Part shown: in pieces, positions 34,242 to 46,329 of the stretch
Layout of the letters: every line of letters starts with the position of its first letter
Position numbering within the stretch: the stretch's first letter is position 1
From: Dermacentor variabilis
Lineage: Eukaryota; Arthropoda; Arachnida; Ixodida; Ixodidae
Assembly (NCBI RefSeq): GCF_050947875.1
Contig: NC_134572.1
Span: forward strand, 130,756,105 to 130,820,104
Reading direction: 5' to 3'
Length of the DNA: 64,000 nucleotides
Position numbers and translations under genes: made by a program
Notes under the pieces: generated by a model
Database searches by the model: none
The model's input: only the letters and a program-made list of their open reading frames with translations
What the model was told of the DNA's origin: nothing

Positions 34242-35686
34242 TAATACTTTTATTTTTATTTATTTAAAGTATCTTACAGGCCCTATGGGGGCATTGTGTA
34301 AGGGGGGCTACAAAATCAAGGCAAAAAATAAAAGAGTGAGCAGCCTTTTGAAATCTAGTGCAAAAGATACGCCTCAATGCAGGGCTGATCAACGTTACTA
34401 CAAAGATGAAAGCATGAAAAAGGGAAGACGGAAGTAATGAAATGCCACAAAGGTACGCTTCAAGAAAGAACACGAGTAAAATTTAACTTAAGGCACTAAT
34501 ACTAGATAGTAAAATACAGGAAAAATGAACTGATTAGGGAGTACAATGCTTCAAGGGATATTTCGGGAAAAAGAAGCAAAAAAGCAATAATATATACTGG
34601 GCATTCAAGTGAACATGGGACGCAGCATAAAATAGAAATTCATAAGAGCGAGATAGCAATGCATCAATAAAAAAACATCGCAAGAAGTTAGAAGCACACT
34701 GAGAAGTGCAAGAAACAAGAGATTTGTAAGTGCTATTATGAAAAATGCTCGCGCAGGAGATGAAATTTTTCTTGATCTGACTCGGAAGCAGTGTGATCAG
34801 GCGGATTGTTCCACAAGCGAATTGCCGTAGGGAGTGTGGAAAAGTTAAAAGCATGTGTCGTACCATACATGCGCGCAAAACGTAAGTGACTATTTAATCA
34901 GGCAAGACGTGTTTGAGGCGATTTGGATATGCAGTGTGGATTGCGTGGAATTATAAACATATTTGTGAAACAAGGATAACAGAGCGATATTACGGCGAAG
35001 AACTAAAGGCTGGAGGGAATTATTGAGTTTCATTTGCGTTACGCTGAAGTGGTGGCTATAATTACGCGAGATGAAACGGGCAGCTCGGTTCTGGACTGAT
35101 TCAAGCATGTCGATTAAGTAGGTAGGATGTGGGGACCAAATGGATGATGCATGCTCGAGCTGCGGACGAACAAATGTCTGATAGGACAACTTACGGATGT
35201 TGGAAGGTCAATTACCCAGATTATGACGTAGGTCACCAAATGTCCTTGAAGCTTTTAAGCATATGGCTGTAATGTGCCCAGGAGAGGTTTTTGGTTAGAT
35301 GAACACCCAACTATTTATATGATACTGTATGTAGCAATTCTTTATTATTGACGTTGTACAAAAATGTGAGTTGTCACACTTACGACTAAAAGAAATTACC
35401 TTACATTTTGATACATTTAAAGCCCTTAACCAGGTCTTACACCAATTATGAATCAGGCTTATATCATGTTGAAGGGACAGGGGGTTGTTAGTGCTGTTAA
35501 TTGATCTGTAAGTAATGCAGTCGGCAGCGAAAATACGCAAGCGAGAAGAAACATTAAGTGGCAAATCATTTATGCAAATTGGGAAGAGTGAAGGGCCCAG
35601 AACGATGCCCTGAGGCACACCAGAAGTAACGTAAGACTCACGCGATAATTCGGTCGCGAGGCCTTTTAGATGACTAATCAATGAGC
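34242..35686 (-). mobile_element. CR1-like LINE, 5'-truncated and decayed
   Basis: On the minus strand the element begins within the RT domain at about 35686. It shows VTSGVPQG.VLGP near 35640-35590. The catalytic box reads FAAD instead of FADD (35521-35532). C-terminal motifs follow: SYQTFVRPQLEHASSIWSPH near 35189-35130, QNRAARFISRNYS, and LPTAIRLWNN in a shifted frame near 34800. Frameshifts and the FAAD change show it cannot work. Its 3' UTR ends in GCCCCCATAGGGCCTGTAAG followed by an A/T-rich tail, homologous to the end of the LINE at 37609-40250. A C12 run sits at its 5' border. Confidence 0.8.
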
Positions 35687-36748
35687 CCCCCCCCCCCCGG
35701 CGCTCCTAATGCCCGTTTTCGACCCATTCATAAAGAAGAATCGCTTCTCGTGTTTGCAAAGTGTCCTTGTTTTATAAACCCGAGTCATTACATTTCGATG
35801 TAACCAAGAATAATTCCGCTACCAGCTCTCATTATCTATGGCGCGCTGACAGCAATTGCAAGCATTGTGCCGTGCCCCTCTAGACCACTTTCATTTGTCG
35901 ATAGCGTCCTTCTTCAGCTCCCCTAATTGCTCGACGATCGCCTTAACCTATACAAGCTGAACGTACTCATCCCCGACGTTTGCAAGTGCTGGCGGCCGGA
36001 AGGACATGATCCGCGCCAGAGCTGAGGGACCGCGATAATCAAGTTTGTGCAAACTGCTGAGAAACGGGAAACCTGAATAAATTCAATTTTGACTCGTTAT
36101 ATGCACACTCAGGCAAGCGGGCGCAAACGCGCGCTTGCGCATGCTTTAACCAGGTGCATTAACCCGACTACAAATGTTGCAAAATTGTTATTTCCTCTTT
36201 CAAAGTGTTGCTGTATTAATGTATATTTACCCATGTAAAGTTGTTCCTAAACCCTGTTGCAGTCCTCGCACTGCGGGGTCCTAGTATGAAATACTTTTGT
36301 CTAAATTTATGAAATTTGTACTATTGATCCTAAATAAATTGAACGCTCGCCTCTCCACCTTATACACTGGCCTCAAGGCGGGAGTGTAGGCATGCACGTA
36401 GTTGCATCCGCACAGCTGTACCTATTAATCAATATACAATGACTAATGAAAATTCAAGTTTTTGTATTTCCTGCGCTGCCGAAGAGGGTCTGCGTCATGT
36501 TCATGCGGGACCGAAGAACGGAGAACAGTGTGAAGAATGAAACACATTTTTGATTGATTGACCTTCCAAAAACAAAACAACAATCAAGAATGAACAAGAA
36601 AAAGCCCCAACAACAGAACCAGTAAAAGGTATACGGAGTTATTAATTTTGTTTTATGCCGTCGTATATATTGCTTCCAAATGCAGGGCGCGGGTCAGCTC
36701 CGCGCAGAGAGGACGTGAGAGACATGTACACGGGGGCGTAAAGGTACC
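35687..36748. other. No recognisable gene
   Basis: Begins with the poly-C run at 35687-35698. The remainder has only short chance ORFs. Confidence 0.5.
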
Positions 36749-37060
36749 TTAGCCGCGCCGTGCAAGAGCTGCCGAAGGCACAACCCCATTAGGAACAGAT
36801 TGGACAATGGGACAATGGTTCGAGCTGAATGGGAACCTTTCGGGGAGACGGGCGTAAGGAATGAAGAAGTTGTGGTTGAAACCACGCGCCACCGCTACAT
36901 GCTCCATGCTACATGCAGAGGTCACGTTTGCATTCTCGGCCGATACTGTCGCTTGCTTATGGGCCTCGTCGTCGGACGGGCAGGCGTATTTTGGCCACGT
37001 TGTTTGGCAACCGCGCGTTTTTGAGAATGCTTCAGAAAACCGAGATACTTTTACCACCAC
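36749..37060 (-). other. Unidentified 103-codon ORF
   Basis: The minus frame runs 103 codons in a moderately GC-rich patch, and a 74-codon frame overlaps on the plus strand (36800-37024). The minus product is hydrophilic with no signal peptide, membrane segment or motif that I recognise. It could be an exon, part of a dispersed repeat, or chance. I favour repeat or chance because both strands are open. Confidence 0.2.
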
Positions 37061-37608
37061 ATAGCCGGCTGCGGCTGATGGGGGCTTTTATGTGTGATCG
37101 CTATCGGGCGACAATTACTGTGTTTGGAGAATTGAAGCGACCTGACAGCTAGGTGTGCCGAGCGTCGGAGTTTTCTTAGCGCTGCTAGCGCCGCTTTCTC
37201 TCAGTAACCTGCATCGCAAATACCCCTAGTTTCTTGGAAACATTCTCGCACACAGTTGGAGTGCCGGATTCTTTCCGAAGGTGTTCAATCCGCTGTCTGT
37301 TCCGTAGACAAAAGGGATTGACACGGAGAAATTATTGCTGCACTTGCGAGCTCGAGCTCCGTCTCTGGTGCCAGTGGGGGTCAAGGCCAAGATACGGTGT
37401 CAAACGTAGTAGAGAGTGAGATGACATGTGTCTTTCAGTGAGCCTATCCCCTTGCGTGCAGTAGATTATGTCGTCGTTTTAAGCAATACAGTATGCATCA
37501 TGACAGCTTTGGTGCCGTTAGTTGTAATGGTGTGAACCCTCTTGTGCGATTGGTTTGTTTCCAACTCATTGCGCCTCTGAGGGTTAGAGTTGTGTTTTGG
37601 TCAAGTGA

Positions 37609-39948
37609 GATACAGACATAGATTGGCCTAACTTAAGAGGCAATTCGCGTGCATCTAGTGACTTTGTCCAGCTCATCCTTGATTTTTCTTTTGAGCAACT
37701 AGTCTTCCAACCAACGCGCATTACTAACGTCTTAGACCTTGTTCTAACAACAGCACCTAATAGAGTTAGCACCACTTCAATCACTGATGGGTTCAGTGAC
37801 CACTCGTTATTAGAATTTACAGTTCGCACACCTTCATGTACACGTAATCTAACAACAAAACGAATATTTGACTATAAAAGAGCAGACTATAATGCCATTA
37901 ACCGAGATTTACAAAGCTTTTCATCTAGATTTATCGCAACATTTTCTCAACGATCAGTCAACAAAAATTGGTGCCTGTTTAAAGAACAACTACTAGGTTC
38001 AGCAAATAAATACATACCTCAGATCTCATTTCGCATCAACTGCTCCAAACCATGGTTTAATAAAACTTCGAATACGTTAAAAAACAAAAAGAAACGTTTA
38101 CACAGGGCAGCCAAAAGTGTCAACACGTTAGGTTCATGGAATAAACATAAAGCCTGCGAAAAAGCCTACTGCAGTACCCTTCGTCGTGCAAAGCATAATT
38201 TCTTTTCCGATGACCTTCAGTCACTGATAAAAAATAATCCTAAGAAATTCTGGAAAACGATATCTCCTTCAAACAGCACTGACACTCCCACACTCGTGGA
38301 TAGCACTGGTCTTCCCATACCGCGAGAGCACTGCGCATCTGTATTTAACAACTACTTTCTTTCCACGTTCACAAAGGAAGACCATTCCAATATGCCAAAG
38401 ATGGCAGACTCTGATTACCAATATATGACTCCTATTACCGTAACAGCCGCTGGAATCGCTACTTTGATTAACAATCTCAAATTATCGAGTAGTTCTGGAT
38501 TTGATGACATCAACACGAAATTCCTAAAGAATACAGTAGTCCCTTCCAGTACAATCCTTAGTCATATATTTCAGCAGTCCCTGTCAACAGGGGAGCTGCC
38601 GAATGATTGAAAAGTTGGCAAAATCATACCCATTTTCAAGTCAGGCGACAAGAGCGATGTGAGTAATTACCGTCCTATATCACTAACCAGCGTTCCCTGC
38701 AAGTTACTCGAACACATCATTTTTAGTAATGTCGATCATCACTTAGAATGTAATAACTTCTTTTTTAAACATCAGCATGGATTCAGAAAAGGCCTTTCAT
38801 GTGAGACACAACTAATTGAATTCACTACGGATCTTTTTCAAAATATGGACGACAATGCTCAGACTGACTCAATATTCATCGACTTCTCTAAAGCATTTGA
38901 TCGCGTGGCTCACTGTCGCCTCATTTCTAAACTCTCATGCTTAAACCTTGACGAACTAACAATTTCTTGGATAAGAAACTTTTTGTCTTTTCGAAAGCAG
39001 TCCACTGTCATTGACCATTACTCTTCCCCTTTCAGTAACGTAACATCAGGCGTACCTCAGGGAAGTGTCCTTGGACCCTTACTCTTTCTAATTTTCATCA
39101 ATGACTTGCCATTTAACATTACATCCAGTGTTCGACTATTCGCAGATGACTGCGTTATCTACCGTCAAATCCGCTCCCCCGCTGATCATATTGCTCTTCA
39201 ACGTGACCTTCAATGTGTCACTAACTGGTGTTTGGATTGGCAAATGACCCTAAACACTAACAAATGCAAACTGATGACATTTACTCGCAAAAAGGCCTAC
39301 TCCATTTTCAGTTACTCACTTGACAATAGTATCGTCGATCGCACATCTTCATACAAGTACCTTGGAATTATTCTAACACCTAGCCTTTCATGGTCATCCC
39401 ACATTGAGAAAATAACGGCTAAAGCATCGCGCACTCTCGGATATTTAAAGCGTAACCTTCGCAGCGCTCCTTCCCTCACAAGAAAGATAGCCTACCAAAC
39501 ATTAGTGCAACCGCAGCTCGAATTCGCAGCTTCTATATGGTCACCTCATCAGGCATATCTAATGCATCTTCTCAAGTCGATCCAAAACCGTGCTGCACGT
39601 TTCATTGCCAGAGATTATAGCCCATTTTCGAGCGTAACTAACATCAAGCTGTCGTTGTCGCTTTCATCTTTGGAATCGCGCAGGAATATAGCATTACTTT
39701 GTCTTCTGCAGAAAATCATGCATAATGTACGCCCATCTACTTTACCACTCGTTCGTCCCTCCCGCACATCTAGACGCCTGCATAATCATCTCAGTTTCCA
39801 ACGCATCTTCGGTCACACCAATGCATTCAACTGCTCAGCTTTGCCACGTGCGATTGCACTGTGGAATGGTCTTCCTGATAACCTCGCTGACATTAATGAC
39901 CCATTAACCTTCAGACGAAAAATCACTGCATATTTGGCTAGTACTTAG
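37609..39948 (+). pseudogene. LINE ORF2 (endonuclease tail + reverse transcriptase), one nonsense codon
   Basis: One frame of 780 codons is open from the truncation point to the natural stop except for TGA at 38608-38610, where Trp is expected (ELPND then KVGKIIPIFKSG). RT landmarks: YRPISLTSV near 38668, HGFRKGLS near 38776, FIDFSKAFD near 38874, SGVPQGSVLGP near 39047-39079, catalytic FADD at 39139-39150, then KYLG near 39355. C-terminal QPQLEFAASIWSPH and QNRAARFIARDYS follow. RT primes on nicked DNA and copies the element RNA. The missing 5' region and the stop make it non-functional, but the near absence of other damage suggests a fairly recent insertion. Confidence 0.85.
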
Positions 39949-40252
39949 CTAAAAACAAGTATCTGTTCATTTTGGTTACTTTTAACTTCATTGTTATTTA
40001 TTTATGTAAGCATTTGCTCTAAGGTTGTTTGCTTACTGTATACTGAAAGCTAACACCTGTTCGTTTACCTTCCTTGCTTTTTATCTTTGTTTACTTCGCG
40101 TTCTTTGTTTATTATTTGATGCTCGTTTTGTTCATATTTATGTAACAAAAACTATGTTTTTGCTCCGGATCTGTTATTTTGTTATCTGTACCGCCCCCCT
40201 CACGCAATACTCCTTCTGGAGCCTGTGAGGTATATGAAATAATAAAAAAGTA
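37609..40252 (+). mobile_element. CR1-like LINE, 5'-truncated, near-intact ORF2
   Basis: Non-LTR retrotransposon lacking its 5' half. It begins inside the endonuclease domain (DTDIDWPNL at 37609-37635, just after the GDFN site). It runs through the linker and the whole RT, and ends with a 3' UTR carrying GCCCCCCTCACGC...CTCCTTCTGGAGCCTGTGAGG and an A-rich tail at about 40250. There is no RNase H domain, and the C-terminus (ALWNGLPDNL..) is of CR1/Jockey type. Target duplications are not evident, as is usual for CR1. The 3' end matches the opposite-strand copy at 34242-35686. Confidence 0.85.
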
Positions 40253-42269
40253 AGGGCTTGAATCCGGGCAGACGCTGTTACGTTTGAAATTAAAAAAAAA
40301 AAAGCGTCTCTTCGTAGGACAACGGCTCTTCCTTCGCGCTGCCGTCGTGCACTCGGGTCATGGAGAGGCGCCGATTCGGACCTTGGCAACTTTCCCTCCT
40401 TAACTATTATTGAAGCTAGCAGAGGATGAAAGGAAAGGAATTTAACTCCCGCTTTCTGAAGAACTTGTCATTTTCATCGACGCAGGTTTTTAACGAGCAC
40501 GAATATTTTGGCACGAGATCGCTTCCCTAAGTAAATTTGGCTGGCGCACCCTACAGGTGGACGCGCTACCTCGTCATTTACACCACAAGGTCGACCATAG
40601 CTCCTGTTCCATGGCAGGTAACATACGAATTCAGTGGTCCCTTTATCGGCTTTATCTAGATTTGTTGCCGCATGTTATAAGCAGACGTGGGCGAATATCG
40701 AAATTTCCGAATACGAATCGAATGCGAATATTATTATCGAATATCAAACGCAAACGCATCAAAGGCAAACCCTTATACGTATATACAGCAGGAACATTTA
40801 TTTCCGTACAATTCTGTGCCGACTAGCCCAAGAAAGATAATTAGCTATCATGGCTAAAGAATCAGTTTTAAATAGATAATTGTAAACAAAAACTATATGA
40901 TTAGTCTTTCATTGCCTTTAGAGACTGTTTGCAAACAAGCTTTCCAACACCGAAAGGTTAGGAATTTGAGTTTTACAGAAATTATAAATAAACCCTTGTC
41001 AAAATACAATCACAAGTTGTGGAAAAGAAAAAAATATCTTACAGGAGTACGCGTCCGCCATGGGTGCATGTAAAATGGCCTGTTTAAAGAAAATAATAAC
41101 TGGTCGTAGCATAAAAGCAATTATGCTGCCAAAAACATGAAATGACAGACTATATAAAGCGAAACTCATAGGTGGTCATGTAGGCTTCCTCCGTGTATAG
41201 GAAAGAAAAAGCTCGAATAATCTGTTTCGTTTATCTAAGCTTTCCAAAACTCCGTGCGTTGCGTCATTTTCAATAATTTGCTATAGTTTGATTAGCAGAC
41301 ATAGCAGAAGTAGGTGTAAAAAGACGCGAAATATATGGTTTTTTTCTAATATTTGAAAATACGGAATTGTTCTTTTCCGAATAGAAGTAAGTGTGTATTA
41401 TTTTATTCACATTCAAGAATTCGAACATTTGCACACTCTTAGTTCAACCGTTTGCGAAAAACTTCAACGGCAGTTTTTGTATGCGAAAATTCATGCCGAA
41501 GTCTTTGTATAGAACAATTGTCATTACAGTTCAAAACATTATGGCCAGCTGGGGGATAGTTTTAATATCCATGAAATAAGAAGAGAAAGAAAACAAAAGG
41601 AGGCGAATGGGGTATCTGAATATTATGAAGCTTATGATCGAACGAGCCAAGCTGACGAAAGAACAGGCCCCATCGACAAATATCATACGAATTGTAACCT
41701 ACACTTCGTTAAAACTGTACATACACCTGCATGTAGGAGATGGTGGTATAAGCATGTCTCTGGTTGGCGATATTACTGCTTATCTGGTTCCTGCATTTTC
41801 TGTGAGCACCAGTATCTTGTTCCACACATGAAATTCATGCGAGAGACTACTGTTCATTAGCGCAATAAAAATTTAAATATCAAAAAGGGGCAAGCATTTT
41901 GCAGACATACATGTTCAGAAGATTGGGGCTATCAAAACGGACACATGCAAACACACCAGACTTTCGCGATCTCATAAAATTGCAGCCAATTTTCCAGCTG
42001 GAGTGCGTCTTTCGAGTACCTGTATTGCTCATAATATTAAATGAGGGTAGATAAATGACACGTTAACCTTTTGGCCACATAAGCCCAATAACATTACCCT
42101 ACTTTTAAAGGGAAGCTTTCTTGGCCTACTATGCCGTGGTTTCGCTTGGGTCGATCGGTCACTCGTAAGGTTTTCGCCGAATAGATTCGTCCTCACTATT
42201 AAAAAAAGCGGCTTTGGCGGCGGGATTTAAGCCTAGGCACCACAGCACAGCCGCCACTTGCTTCAACCA
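40253..42269. other. No gene; AT-rich
   Basis: The stretch near 40690-40745 contains CGAATATCGAA, CGAATACGAATCGAATGCGAATATTA and similar A/T-CGAA steps, an old simple repeat or the end of a dispersed element; ATTCGAA steps recur near 41410-41430. Nothing else could be assigned. Confidence 0.4.
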
Positions 42270-43010
42270 TTAGGGCGCATTTTCGTTAAGCATGAAACGC
42301 TTTTACCTCCCGTTGTCGGCGGCCTTCAAGTGACCGTGAGCCAAAAGCCAGAACGGCATTCAAACAAGATCAGGGAAACCGATATACGCTTAAGAAAATG
42401 TGGTCTCTGGGCCTCAACCCTTTGTACAGGACCACATTACATGCACTGGTTGCTGGCCAAACAAGTTACAAAAGATATTGCTTCCGAGTTCTTCCTAATA
42501 TTTGCTCAGAATATCACTCCAGCTTTAACTTCTACTACGCCGAAGCTTTATATGCGGTTTCCAATAACGACATTCAAAAGGCGGGTTCAGGGCACCATAC
42601 ACTTCATTATCATCTTTTGGCGCTGAGACCAGATCGCCTGCGCTCTTTTGAACGTCGGCACCTGAACGTCAGTACCTGAACGTCAGTACCCCGGCGCGTA
42701 TTTTACGTCGCCTCGAGAGATGGCGCCACTCTGCGTGATGCCCCCTTCAGGCGATTTTCTTCCTCTAGCTGGGCAGTGCGTTTTGTCTTCCTGGCGTCTG
42801 GCGCTGCCTGTCGAGCGGCCTTCAGCCGGTGTTCTTCTTCTAGCCGGGCAGCGTCCATATGGACCAATGCATGGTATGGCGTGGTGCAGTGTGGTGTGGT
42901 GGGGTGTGCCGTTGCGAAAATGCGCTACACCCATTTTAAGACTCTGGCTAGTATGATCTCCAACCAACCTGCTTTGCCGGTTGCCGTTTCATTCTTACAA
43001 CCACTCTAGA
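42270..43010 (-). repeat. Dispersed repeat family A, copy 2 (inverted)
   Basis: Reverse complement aligns with 3540-4370 along most of its length. On the minus strand around 42720-42860 a clean frame encodes two tandem ~27-residue units (AARLEEEHRLKAARQAAPDA and AQLEEENRLKGASRR), strongly helical and charged. The same EE.RLK pattern survives in copy 1. This suggests the family carried a repeat-rich coding segment. Inside it three 14-base units (GAACGTC.G.ACCT) lie in tandem at 42650-42691. Confidence 0.6.
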
Positions 43011-43248
43011 TTAGGGGAGAACCCGCAATTTGTTTTTATTGGCTGTATAGCTTTAATGATAAATGCATGTATTCGCAATAGTAGCGTTATTTCCGTTCAA
43101 TTGGGTTTTCATAGGCAGCAATCACAAACATACTTCTCTCGTACCAACACCAACTAGCTCTTTCAGATGGTCGCCACATCATGATTATGATGATGATTTC
43201 CACACTATGACACACACCCATAATATGGGATTGGCCAAAAAGAGAGAA
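43011..43248. other. No gene; short motif shared with 52067-52110
   Basis: CAACTAGCTCTTTCAGATGGTCGCC near 43150-43175 resembles CAACTAGCTTTTTGAGATGATCACC near 52067-52091 in the same orientation, just outside the two ends of the inverted-arm element. It may be a piece of an unrelated repeat. Confidence 0.4.
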
Positions 43249-44405
43249 GTACAGGGTGATCCACTCTTAGGGTGAACACGACTCAGCGTGGCATCGCTCC
43301 GCGGAGCGCCAGTGCGTCCGGCGCGGCCGCGCGTCGAAGCGAAGCGGCGCAGGCGCACAAGTTCGTCCTCGGGGAGGTGCTTCGAGTCGTATGCTACAGC
43401 GCTGGAGCGCGCCGCTCCAATTTTGCTGCGCGTACATTTCAACAGACGTAGGCGACCGAGGCCGCTTCGCAGGAAAGCGCGCTTCAATCAGTGGATCATT
43501 TTCCGGCTTGTTTGTCTACAGCTTGCGAACAGCCTGCATAGGCAATATGCATGAACAGAAACAAGCTTCTCAGCGCGTTTTTTTTCACATTTGGTTCTTC
43601 TGTGCGAGGAGGGTAAAAGTGCAAAGTTATTTTTGCGCGCTCTTTTTTTTTTGGCTGGGGCCATTTTATTTAACTACCGCAGCTGATGGGGCAGTACATC
43701 CGGAGAATGCCATGCGGCGCGCTTTTCGTGATTGAGGTCATGACGTCATGAGCCTAGCACGCCGTCTCGCGCATGTCTTGTTGCCATAACGAAAGTGGTT
43801 GACTGACTTAAGAAGACGACCAACGCCCGCCATAAATTTAACAGAAAATTCGAGACGGATTGTTCAGTCGTGTATATATATTTGATCATGTGTGTCATCG
43901 ATTCTACCATTAAGGAGGGAAAAAAAAGTACTTCGACAGTAACAAAAAAGTGACATCCACTGCTTCGCGGCTGTCTTATTGCCGCGTTAATGTCACTTGT
44001 AACTGTCAGTGAATCACTTTAAGTGATGAAGCAAACTGCTCTCTCCGGCATAGCAGCTGATTTGGGAGTGAGCATACGTGCCATTTTATATTTCTAGATC
44101 CAATAAAAAGATGGAACTCATTTTTTTGTCATTCTTTATGTAATATCACCGAAGCGGTGCCGGCCATTGTCACATACGTGTCGCGGAAAGCCACATTCTC
44201 ATTTAGAGGAATCACCTATCAATCCTTTGATAAAATTGATAAGCTGATGTAAGATATGTGGCACACACCTCTTCATCTTTTGAATTTTTTTAGTATGTGC
44301 CTGGAGAAATTCACGCAGCATTCAAATGCTGTTGCTGTCAATCTTGAATTGGTGGTAAAATCTATAAGCGACGCGTTAGTTTTCTGCCTTACATTAAGTG
44401 GCGCC
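43249..44405. repeat. Left arm of a long inverted-repeat element
   Basis: Starts GTACAGGGTG. Its reverse complement aligns with 45065-46329 and then 52011-52053. Conserved anchors include the GC-rich block 43300-43400 (CCTCGGGGAGGTGCTTCGAG), ATGCATGAACAGAAACAAGCTTCTCAG near 43548, TTATTTAACTACC.CAGCTG near 43668, GGCGCGCTTTTC.TGATT near 43715, and ATCAATCCTTTGATAA.ATTGATAAGCTG near 44218. No intact ORF. The arms look about 75-80% alike by eye. Confidence 0.75.
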
Positions 44406-45064
44406 GTTTGAGAAAGATGCAGGACAAGGAAGTCAAGTGAAAGAGGAAAGAAACGAGTGACCTTTGCAAAAAATTTCTGCGAAGTTAGACACGATAGAAA
44501 ACGTTGACAAAAAGACGCCGCGAAGTTGGCAGCAGCGCATCAGCATCGTAAGTTGATAGAAGAGGGTATACCATGGAGTTCAGCTAAGGAAGTTAGTTCG
44601 GCGGTACGTGGTCACTTAAAAGGTAGACGGCTCGGCGTCAGTCAATTGGGTTTCGACAGGCTTGGCTTTTGCAAATAGCCAGCCCGTCTGCCGACCAACG
44701 GCAGGTAGTCGGCAGATGATGCCGGACTGGCGTCATGACCGTCGGTTAAACCACCGTGGTCGCGTTCGACCGGCACACAGGCCGGCGACCTCCCCACGAC
44801 GGCAGCAGCATGCAGGTTTTACCCACTCATCCGAGCCCCCCCTTTCCCCCTCAAAAAGAAAACAGATCAGAAGAAGAAACCATAAATCAGTTTTTCATAC
44901 TCATCAAATTTATCCGCTGCCGATGGCGTAAAGCCAAGACCATGGGTCGCTTCAGTACGTATACCCCACAATTAACAAATTATTAAATTTAGTTTGGAAT
45001 ATGCGTAGAACCTTTTGAGGAGAAAAGGTGAAATGATCTGGAAGCGAAGAACCACTTAGTAAGC
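44406..45064. other. Unique centre of the inverted-repeat element
   Basis: About 660 bases between the arms, with no sequence repeated on either side. It includes an imperfect hairpin near 44678-44735 (GCCAGCCCGTCTGCCGAC against GTCGGCAGATGATGCCGGACTGGC). ORFs at 44662-44986 show no domain. Confidence 0.5.
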
Positions 45065-46329
45065 CGGCGAGTCATAACGTAAGCTAGAAAATAGGCACCT
45101 CGACTTGATTTTCAACTTTAACCATATGCCCAAAATGAACAGAAACAACATTCATATTCTGCGTGCATTGACTCTAGAGATTTAAGAAAAAAAAAGATGT
45201 CTGCGCCACCTATTTTACTCCAGCTTATCAATGTTATCAAAGGATTGATCGGTGATACCTGTAATTGACAATGCGACTTCCCGTAACACGTATGCGACAA
45301 TGGCAGGCACCGCATCGGCGATTTTACATGAAGTGTGACAAAAAAAGTGGTGTTTTTTTAGTAAAGCTAGAAAGATGAAATTCGGGCGTAAAATTGTGGC
45401 GAAGTAAGTTGTGCCCGAGAGAGCAGCTCCTTACATCCCTTAAAGCGTTCCACTGCCAGTTACGAGCGACATTAACACGGCAATGAGAGAGACGCATAGA
45501 TGCGGATGTCGCCGCTTACTTACTGTCGAAGTACTCTTTTTTTGCCCTCCTTAATGGTATAATCGATGAAAAACATGATCAAGTATATATGCACGATTGA
45601 ATCACCCCTCTTGAATTTACTGTGAAATTTATGGCGGGCGTCGGTCGTGTTTTAAGTGAATTAACCAGTTTCCTTATGGCACCAAGAGAAGCGCGAAGCG
45701 TCGCACTAGGCTTATCAAGTCATGACTCCAATCATGAAAAGCGCGCCTGATGGCTTTCTTCGGACGCATTGCCCGAACAGCTGTGGTAGTTAAATAATAT
45801 GGCCGCAGCCTGAAAAACAGCGCGCAAGAAATAACTTTTATCTTTTACCCTCATCACATAGCAGAAACAAAAATGCTATAGAACGCGCTGAGAAGCTTGT
45901 TTCTGTTCATGCATATTGACGCGATTCACAAGCAGCCGCAACTGATAAAACAGGGCAGGGCACTTTAGTTGTAGGCAAACTGGAAAACAACCGCGCAGGA
46001 ACCTCGTCTTCTCTTCCGCTATGCGCGAGATCTTTGTCTTCCTCGACGTGCCACGTATTGGATGTGGCATTCGCCTCCCTCCAGAGAGAGAGACCTAGGC
46101 AGGCTGTTCTCAAGCCGGAGAATGCTTTAGTGATTGAAGCACCCTACTCTGCGAAGTCACCTCGGTCGCCTGCGTTTGGTGAAGCGACTCGCAGCAGAGA
46201 TATAGCGGCGCGCTCTAGCACTGTAGCAGACGACGCGAAGCACCTGCCCGAGGACGACCCTGTGCGCATGAGCCGCTTCACTTCGATGCGCCGGCGTGCC
46301 GAACACACTTGCGCTACACGGAGCGATGC
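45065..46329. repeat. Right arm of the inverted-repeat element, inner part
   Basis: Reverse-complement partner of 43292-44405. It stops abruptly after GAGCGATGC at 46321-46329, and the missing tip (CACGCTGAG..ACCCTGTAC) reappears at 52011-52053, on the far side of two later insertions. Confidence 0.75.

Noticed and set aside
36800..37024. 74-codon plus-strand ORF as a possible exon
   Set aside because: A longer ORF overlaps on the other strand, no splice signals or motif support either, and composition alone explains the openness.
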